Source: Psychrobacter sp. PG1
GTDB taxonomy: Bacteria > Pseudomonadota > Gammaproteobacteria > Pseudomonadales > Moraxellaceae
Assembly: GCF_014897815.1 (NCBI RefSeq)
Contig: NZ_JABUZG010000084.1
Span: 353,172 to 417,171 of the forward strand
Reading direction: 5' to 3'
Length of the DNA stretch: 64,000 nucleotides
Positions 58,627-64,000 of this stretch are shown piece by piece (within the stretch, counting starts at the first letter, position 1; each line of letters opens with the position of its first letter). A program made the position numbers and the translations under genes. The notes under the pieces were generated by a model. It ran no database searches. It saw only the letters and a program-made list of their open reading frames with translations, and was not told the DNA's origin.

Positions 58627-60245
58627 AGCAGCTCTTGGCTTGGTTGTTGAATAGCATGCTGCTCGACAACCTCTTTAATCATGGTAAATTGGCGGGTCAG
58701 TACGGCTTGCTGTTGTCTCGTCATTCGCGCGCCAGCTTGCCCTGCTTGTTCCGCTACCTCAAGATCACTGAGCCAAGACACTAGCTGCTGATAAATGAGC
58801 GCTACATCCTCTTTAGCGGCAGGCTTCTTACGAGAGGATTGTTGACTCGTATCATCATTAGTAGTAGCCGTATTAACAGTAACGGGACGATAGAAAACAT
58901 TGTTTGGCTGATATAACGCGCCGACCTCCGCCAATTTATCTACCACGCTTTGGCAAGACTGCGTATAGCGCCCCATGAGTACAGGCGTTGCCACACTCGC
59001 TGGCTCAACGGGATTGTGCCCACCGACATCTACTAATGAGCCGCCGACCAGTGCCACATCTGCCAACTTATACCACGCCATCAGCTCACCCATGCTATCA
59101 GCCAGATAGACTTGTGTGTCTACATGAATGCTATCTTCTGCACTACGCCGTGCCATTGTTAATTCGGACGCTTGAATGAGCGCTGCTACTTCATCAAAAC
59201 GTTCAGGATGTCTAGGTACAATGATAAGCAGCGCATCAGCGAGCGCGGGATGAGACAATAGCTGTTGATGCAGTGACAATGCCGTCTCTTCTTCGCCACT
59301 ATGGGTACTTGCGGCAATCCAAATCGGTCGACCAGCGATATTCATCTCTTTTGCTAATGTAGACTCTTGGACCGATTCAGAATATTGGTTTGGTACGCTA
59401 GAATTTTCTGTATAGTTATCTTCTATATCAGCTTCTATATCAGCTTCTATATCAGCTTCTATATCAGCCGCTTTATCTTCAATTTGAGGCGTATTAATTA
59501 CCCATTTGAGTGAACCTGCGACACGAATTTGCGCGCTATTCGCACCCAATTGTCGAAAGCGTTTCGCTGAGTCGCTGTCTTGGGCGATAATCAAAGTCAG
59601 ATTTTTCATCATACTGGCACTGACCGCAGCAATTTTTTGATAACTTTTAAAAGAAGACGCTGACAGCCGACCGTTGACCAAGATACTGGGAATATGGTGT
59701 TCGGATAATTTGGTTAGGATATTTGCCCACAGTTCCGTTTCTACAAACAGAGCAGCGATAGGCTTGACATGCGCCAAAAAAGCCTCAATCACAGTTGGGC
59801 TGTCGACAGGTACGTAGCTATGGCTCATCCGACCTTGAGCAATATCATCGGCGAAACGGCTAGCACCGCGAGCAAAACCTGTCTGCGTGGTATTGGTTAA
59901 CCATATTTGATAGCCATCTGCCAATAATGTATCTAATAATGGCGCGACGGTATTGGTCTCGCCCAATGACACCGCATGACACCAAATAACACCTTTATCG
60001 GTTTGCGCATTAGTCACTTTAGCCACTGGTCGCGGCGGATATTGTTTGCCAAAACGCTGCGCCACTTCTTGTTGATAGTTGTCGCGGTTGTGTGAGCGTT
60101 GCCAAACTTGCAGTCGATATAGCGGCTTAAGTAAGCCAATGGCGCACTGATAATACAAAGGCGCAGTATAAACAGTGCGGCTGGGCAACGATACTGGGTC
60201 AGTCGCTTCTAAAGCACAATCAGAGGATATAGGAGAAGATGGCAT
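58623..60245 (-). CDS. waaA: Kdo transferase WaaA
   Basis: WaaA (KdtA) adds Kdo to lipid IVA at the inner membrane. It has an N-terminal hydrophobic YTAPLYYQCAIGLLKPLYRLQ, then a GT-B fold: IWCHAVSLGETNTVAPLL with the catalytic Glu, TNTTQTGFARGASRF, FVETELWANIL, and the C-terminal WIAASTHSGEE and ALVGGSLVDVGGHNPVEPA. At 540 residues it is longer than E. coli (425). Extra parts are a repeat of ADIE (about residues 260-275) and a polar insert near residue 460. It overlaps rsmE by 4 bases. Confidence 0.92.
   Translation of the reverse strand: MPSSPISSDCALEATDPVSLPSRTVYTAPLYYQCAIGLLKPLYRLQVWQRSHNRDNYQQEVAQRFGKQYPPRPVAKVTNAQTDKGVIWCHAVSLGETNTVAPLLDTLLADGYQIWLTNTTQTGFARGASRFADDIAQGRMSHSYVPVDSPTVIEAFLAHVKPIAALFVETELWANILTKLSEHHIPSILVNGRLSASSFKSYQKIAAVSASMMKNLTLIIAQDSDSAKRFRQLGANSAQIRVAGSLKWVINTPQIEDKAADIEADIEADIEADIEDNYTENSSVPNQYSESVQESTLAKEMNIAGRPIWIAASTHSGEEETALSLHQQLLSHPALADALLIIVPRHPERFDEVAALIQASELTMARRSAEDSIHVDTQVYLADSMGELMAWYKLADVALVGGSLVDVGGHNPVEPASVATPVLMGRYTQSCQSVVDKLAEVGALYQPNNVFYRPVTVNTATTNDDTSQQSSRKKPAAKEDVALIYQQLVSWLSDLEVAEQAGQAGARMTRQQQAVLTRQFTMIKEVVEQHAIQQPSQELL
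59421..59468. repeat. four perfect 12-base tandem repeats in waaA
   Basis: The unit TTCTATATCAGC occurs four times without change; in the gene's frame each encodes Ala-Asp-Ile-Glu. Being a multiple of three, gain or loss of units keeps the frame and changes only the length of an acidic linker in WaaA. This is the most perfect tandem repeat I noticed in the window. Confidence 0.95.
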
Positions 60246-60437
60246 AAAGTTGCCCAGATTAGTAATGGCTTAAATAATATAGTCAATTCACTATAAAAGA
60301 GTGATGGCATTAACCTCGTTTGCAGTATCACCTATACATCTGCACTCGGTTGCCTTTTACCTCTTTAAATTAAATCGACTATAGTAAGGTGACGGTAAAA
60401 AATGCGCCAATTCTACCTGAATTTAGCGATTAACAAT

Positions 60438-60451
60438 ACGCTTTACAGCGT
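60438..60451. terminator. weak hairpin after the Sel1 gene
   Basis: ACGCT-ttac-AGCGT, with flanks that could extend the stem using a G-U pair, lies 17 bases past the stop. No U-tract follows on the minus strand, so this is a weak candidate. Confidence 0.3.
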
Positions 60452-60467
60452 GTTGCCATAAAATATT

Positions 60468-61925
60468 TTAGACAATAATTAGAATCAATATTGCCACTAC
60501 GAGTATGGCGGCGAATAACAACTGATAGCGCTTCATGCTATGTTGCTCTTGTTTTTGTGTCGTTATCAGCGCTTGTGCCTGTTGCCATTGCCCTACTACG
60601 CTCGCCGCTTCCGCGTGTCCATTCTTTGCTGCTTGCTCTAGCCAATATTTGCCAGTGTCTATATCTTGCGCCACGCCGACCCCTTGGTAATACATCTTGC
60701 TTAGTAGGCGCTGCGCACGACTGTCATTTTTGCTGGCTGCCTGCTTAACCCACTCAACCCCTGACGCTGTAGCAGCACCCTTATCAACCGTTAATCCTTC
60801 ACCAAGTAACTCATACATTGCCAAATGTAGCATGGCAGCGCTATTACCCGCATGCGCCGCCTCTTGTAGTGTTAATAGCGCTTGCTTTTTTGTCGCTAAA
60901 TGACTCTCTGAAAAGCGCATTTGCGTGCGCGGCTGACTTTGCTTGGCAATATGCTGTTCTAACTGCTCTAGCACTTTATGGGCTTGCTGATATTCGCTAT
61001 TGCCAGCCGTTTGAACGAATTCTATGCTATCCAGCTCTACGAGCAATTGCGTAAAAATCGCGGGCGTTGGCAATTCTTGAAGAGAAGGCACTAACGATGG
61101 TAGTGGCTGCTCTAATACCCTATTTTCTGAGGTTGTATGAGGTTGCACTGTTTCTGATTTAGACAGCACAGGCTTAGTTTGGTTCTCTTGCTGAGACAGG
61201 TTCTGAGATTCTGGCACAGCATGTGGCGTATGACTCAACCCTTCTTTTTCTAACGGTTTCTGACTATCAACCGTTTTAATGTGCTCTACACTAGCGCTTG
61301 TATTTGGTGTGCTGATATTAATGACTGGCGTGATCGAATTAGCAACGTGATTGTCGTGCGCATGTGGCAACCTTGCGCTAACCGCTTGATACAGACCACT
61401 CGCCACTTGACCGCCTTGTACCGCCTCAAACGGCCGATCAATATGACCAAATAGACGCATCCCTATCGGCTCTAGTGCAAAAAACAATGACGTAACGCTA
61501 TTAGCATCAGCCGACTGACAATAGACAACCGCCAGATGTTGATAAAAATCATCGGTTGTCAGAGCCAGTTCAGGATAGCGCTTATGTAACTCAAACTGTC
61601 CATACCAATGCGGCGTACTTTGCCATTGCTGTGCCAATACTCGCCCTGCATAAAATGCCAAAAATACCATAAAGTTACGATAGCGTTCATCGAGCAATAA
61701 TGTCTCTTCATGCCATCGACCAGTTTTAACCATCTCACGACGTATGTGCGACAGCAGCGTATCGACTCGCTGTAAGCTGGCCAATGACTCATCTAAGATA
61801 CAATCATGAAGCTCGCTCTCGTAAGCAATGCCACCAGCGATAGGACGATCCGCTAGAAAGTCTTGCCAATAGCCTGCTGCAATATAATCAAAGGGCGTTA
61901 GAGGTGATGCAGACGATGCATACAT
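60468..61925 (-). CDS. Sel1-like repeat protein with C-terminal membrane anchor
   Basis: About 485 residues. The N-terminal 175 residues (PFDYIAAGYWQDFLADRPIA, IRREMVKTGRWHEETLLLDE) form a helical domain I do not recognise. A polar linker (about 180-290) follows, then Sel1 repeats (AMLHLAMYELLGEGLTV, RAQRLLSKMYYQGVGVAQD, GKYWLEQAAKNGHAEAASVV), and one C-terminal transmembrane helix (LLFAAILVVAILILIIV). The body would face the cytoplasm as a tail-anchored protein. The frame opens at ATG 61937, but that ATG is within the Shine-Dalgarno; AAGGA points to ATG 61925. Neighbours are waaA and cls, a membrane-lipid context. Confidence 0.78.
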   Translation of the reverse strand: MYASSASPLTPFDYIAAGYWQDFLADRPIAGGIAYESELHDCILDESLASLQRVDTLLSHIRREMVKTGRWHEETLLLDERYRNFMVFLAFYAGRVLAQQWQSTPHWYGQFELHKRYPELALTTDDFYQHLAVVYCQSADANSVTSLFFALEPIGMRLFGHIDRPFEAVQGGQVASGLYQAVSARLPHAHDNHVANSITPVINISTPNTSASVEHIKTVDSQKPLEKEGLSHTPHAVPESQNLSQQENQTKPVLSKSETVQPHTTSENRVLEQPLPSLVPSLQELPTPAIFTQLLVELDSIEFVQTAGNSEYQQAHKVLEQLEQHIAKQSQPRTQMRFSESHLATKKQALLTLQEAAHAGNSAAMLHLAMYELLGEGLTVDKGAATASGVEWVKQAASKNDSRAQRLLSKMYYQGVGVAQDIDTGKYWLEQAAKNGHAEAASVVGQWQQAQALITTQKQEQHSMKRYQLLFAAILVVAILILIIV

Positions 61926-62029
61926 AGACAAGCGCATCCTTTATCGGGATAAATTAATAGTAATAAAAATAAGGTCATCATGGCACTAAACTGATATCAG
62001 TCGTTTACCTTATCCTAAAATTGAAAATG

Positions 62030-63670
62030 CTACAATAAAGGACTAAATAAGCGTACCACATTATCAAACAAACGCTCTGCACCATGGCGCTGTTGCCACT
62101 GCTCTAAACTCAAAAAACGGCAACTTTGTAAGTAGACTTCTTGACAATCAGCCACTTGAGCGACCATCTCTGGTGTATAAATGGCCAAGCTCACTTCCAT
62201 ATTTAGATAAAAACTGCGCATATCGATGTTTACAGTACCAAATAAACAATAATCATCATCGATAACCACTGTTTTGGTATGCAATAAACCACCCTTAAAC
62301 AAGGCAATCGTCACGCCTGCCTCGAGCAGCTCTTGATAATAGGCTTGTGACGCATGCTGTACAAGAAATGAATCCACCTTTTCAGGGACAATCAGTGTCA
62401 CCTCAACCCCACGTTTGGCAGCGATCGTTAATGCTCCCGAGAGCGCCTCGTCAGGTACAAAATACGGTGTGGTAATACGAATGCGTTTATTGGCGCGATG
62501 AATAACGGTCACCAATGTATTGTAAATCACATGGGCAGTCACTTGCGGTGCGGAGGGTATCAGCTGCGCCAGCACCCCTTCTACCATCGGCATCTTCGGT
62601 ATCACAATCGATGTCGAGCCAATATTTGGCTGCTTATGATAGTCGATCTCACCAGCCAATACCTTTACCCGACTGTTTAAATCATTAATGGTTGGGTTCA
62701 TCACATATAGTTTACGAGTATAGCCATTTACTCGCTGATTGAGCGCGTCTAGATTGTCGTTATTTTCCGCACCAATATCCGTGGCCACCACGATCGCCAT
62801 GGCGGTCGTAATACTAATAGAGTGTTGACTGGTCGTGCGTATCGCCACATCGATCCACTGTCCAACGTTTTTATTTTGTTTAAAAAATCTTGGATCGACC
62901 AAGTTAAAGCTACCGATATAGCCAATGTGCTCATCAATCACCACAATTTTACGATGATTGCGCAAGTCAGAGCGCTTAAATAGCGTTTTAAATAAACCCA
63001 CTGGTAGTGACTGATGGACAAAGACACCTGCTTTTTCTAAAGTACGATGCGCGCTACTATTAAAGAAACTAAAGCTGCCCACGCTATCGGCCAATATATG
63101 ACACTCAATACCACGCTGCGCTGCCGCTGACAGCGCCTCTATCACCTCTAGTACTTGTCCTTTAGGATAAACAATATAAAACTCCATCAAGATAATACTC
63201 TGAGCGGCATTGATATCTTCGATTAATCGCTGAAAGATAGTATGAGGATCCGTCAATAGCTGCATATTGTGATTAGGAAACACGCCCAGCCCCGTCCAAC
63301 GCGTGCCTATTTGACTGACACCGCGGTAGTTGGCTGACAGCAGCTCTTGTCCTTGATCAAAAACCAAATTCTCACGCCGTGCCATATCATCCATCAATAA
63401 GCTTGCTTGGTCTACCCGTTGACGATAGCGCCGCCCTATCATCGGCTCACCCAATAGTATATAAGCGATGAAACCAAAAAGAGGCAAGGTATAGAGCACA
63501 GCAATCCAAGCAATAGATACACCGATATTGCGCTGCACTGACACAACACGTAGCGTCATTACTATCATGAGAACAATATGCAATACCAGACCCAAGCCTG
63601 CAAAGTCTCCCCAAGACCAGGTCGTAAAAGTTTGTTCAATAGTGGAATTTTCTATGCCCGCCTCCAACAA
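62030..63670 (-). CDS. cls: cardiolipin synthase (phospholipase D family)
   Basis: Cls joins two phosphatidylglycerols into cardiolipin in the membrane. It has two or three N-terminal hydrophobic segments and two HKD motifs: NHRKIVVIDEHIGYIGS (His-x-Lys with Arg between) and LLHTKTVVIDDDYCLFGTVN with NIDMRS after it. Length fits ClsA-like enzymes, about 500 residues. The start is uncertain: the frame begins with TTG 63670, directly before a GGAGGCGGG that looks like a ribosome-binding site, and the next Met is at about residue 35, inside the first membrane segment. Confidence 0.9.
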   Translation of the reverse strand: MLEAGIENSTIEQTFTTWSWGDFAGLGLVLHIVLMIVMTLRVVSVQRNIGVSIAWIAVLYTLPLFGFIAYILLGEPMIGRRYRQRVDQASLLMDDMARRENLVFDQGQELLSANYRGVSQIGTRWTGLGVFPNHNMQLLTDPHTIFQRLIEDINAAQSIILMEFYIVYPKGQVLEVIEALSAAAQRGIECHILADSVGSFSFFNSSAHRTLEKAGVFVHQSLPVGLFKTLFKRSDLRNHRKIVVIDEHIGYIGSFNLVDPRFFKQNKNVGQWIDVAIRTTSQHSISITTAMAIVVATDIGAENNDNLDALNQRVNGYTRKLYVMNPTINDLNSRVKVLAGEIDYHKQPNIGSTSIVIPKMPMVEGVLAQLIPSAPQVTAHVIYNTLVTVIHRANKRIRITTPYFVPDEALSGALTIAAKRGVEVTLIVPEKVDSFLVQHASQAYYQELLEAGVTIALFKGGLLHTKTVVIDDDYCLFGTVNIDMRSFYLNMEVSLAIYTPEMVAQVADCQEVYLQSCRFLSLEQWQQRHGAERLFDNVVRLFSPLL

Positions 63671-63856
63671 TCAACATAAAATAAAGCATGAGTCGTAAAA
63701 CACCCTCAATAGTATAGTAGTTTTTGACCATCAAACAATGACTAACCATAATAAGTTTTTATGCAGCAACCTTAGTAAACACGTGCCTTAGACTACTATT
63801 AATAATAACTTTCAGACAGTATTTTCAATTATTTTTCAAAATAGTTAAAAAACTGT

Positions 63857-63884
63857 TTGACAGCCATGTGTAAATCTATATAAT
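63857..63884 (+). promoter_or_regulatory. sigma-70 promoter of tRNA-Val
   Basis: TTGACA (63857-63862) and TATAAT (63879-63884), both perfect consensus, with a 16-base spacer, about 80 bases before the tRNA. The upstream part of the gap back to cls is AT-rich. Confidence 0.85.
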
Positions 63885-63963
63885 ACACACCCACAGCAGC
63901 AGAGCTTAGTGACAAACTTAGAGCTCAGTTGATGTTGAATAAATTGCTTAGCAATTGTTCGAA

Positions 63964-64000
63964 GGGTGATTAGCTCAGTTGGTAGAGCGTCTGCCTTACA
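63964..64000 (+). tRNA. tRNA-Val (anticodon UAC), 5' part
   Basis: GGGTGATTAGCTCAGTTGG and the following D arm and anticodon arm up to CTTACA match bacterial tRNA-Val(UAC). The gene runs off the window end, so the 3' half is not visible. Confidence 0.9.

Overview
The window looks like chromosomal backbone from a gammaproteobacterium of the family Moraxellaceae, most likely Psychrobacter or a close relative. This rests on moderate GC content, the style of the proteins (Asn/Gln/Thr/Asp-rich linkers), and gene neighbourhoods such as amgK-murU divergent from lptD-surA. No species can be named without a database search. I see no phage, transposase, integrase, CRISPR array or toxin-antitoxin locus. 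Nearly every gene belongs to a known family, so novelty here lies in small genes, extensions, leaders and intergenic structures.

Layout. 1-414: the 3' end of coq7. 694-4655: a secreted TPR-like protein and a large lipase-like lipoprotein. 5160-7882: a cytochrome bd (cyanide-insensitive type) operon, cydA-cydB, followed by a 38-residue DUF2474-type gene behind a terminator-like hairpin. 8003-9983 (minus): murU and amgK for peptidoglycan recycling, divergent from lptD and surA (10356-15065, outer-membrane biogenesis). 15561-20404: a membrane-anchored EEP-family protein, asd, a SOUL-family protein and tgt. 20501-21853: a sodium-dependent NSS transporter. 22164-33897 (minus): a long envelope and translation cluster in transcription order pyrH, frr, uppS, cdsA, dxr, rseP, bamA, lpxD, fabZ, lpxA. 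Skp is missing from its usual place between bamA and lpxD, and several gaps hold strong hairpins. rimO lies upstream of pyrH.

35866-39197: ntrB-ntrC nitrogen two-component system. 39413-39497: tRNA-Leu(UAG). 39622-43897: an atypical Hanks-type kinase, a DUF815 ATPase, RNase Z, a small membrane protein and a GST. 44113-46495: two tandem RarD-like permeases, each preceded by a nearly identical terminator. 46683-49502: gyrA. 49808-49987: a 59-residue secreted cysteine-rich protein. 50093-51784: a second lipase-like lipoprotein. 52107-52979: cmoM. 53146-57609 (minus): an fbpABC ferric-iron importer with a Fur-box-like site over its promoter. 57901-60245: waaA-rsmE, overlapping by 4 bases. 60468-63670: a Sel1-repeat membrane protein and cardiolipin synthase. 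63964 to the end: the 5' part of tRNA-Val(UAC).

Functionally the window is rich in envelope construction: lipid A (lpxA, lpxD, waaA), LPS export (lptD), outer-membrane protein assembly (bamA, surA), envelope stress proteolysis (rseP), undecaprenyl and phospholipid supply (dxr, uppS, cdsA, cls) and wall recycling (amgK, murU). Start codons were moved from the longest possible reading frame where a Shine-Dalgarno sequence or family alignment favoured a later one; these choices are stated per gene.
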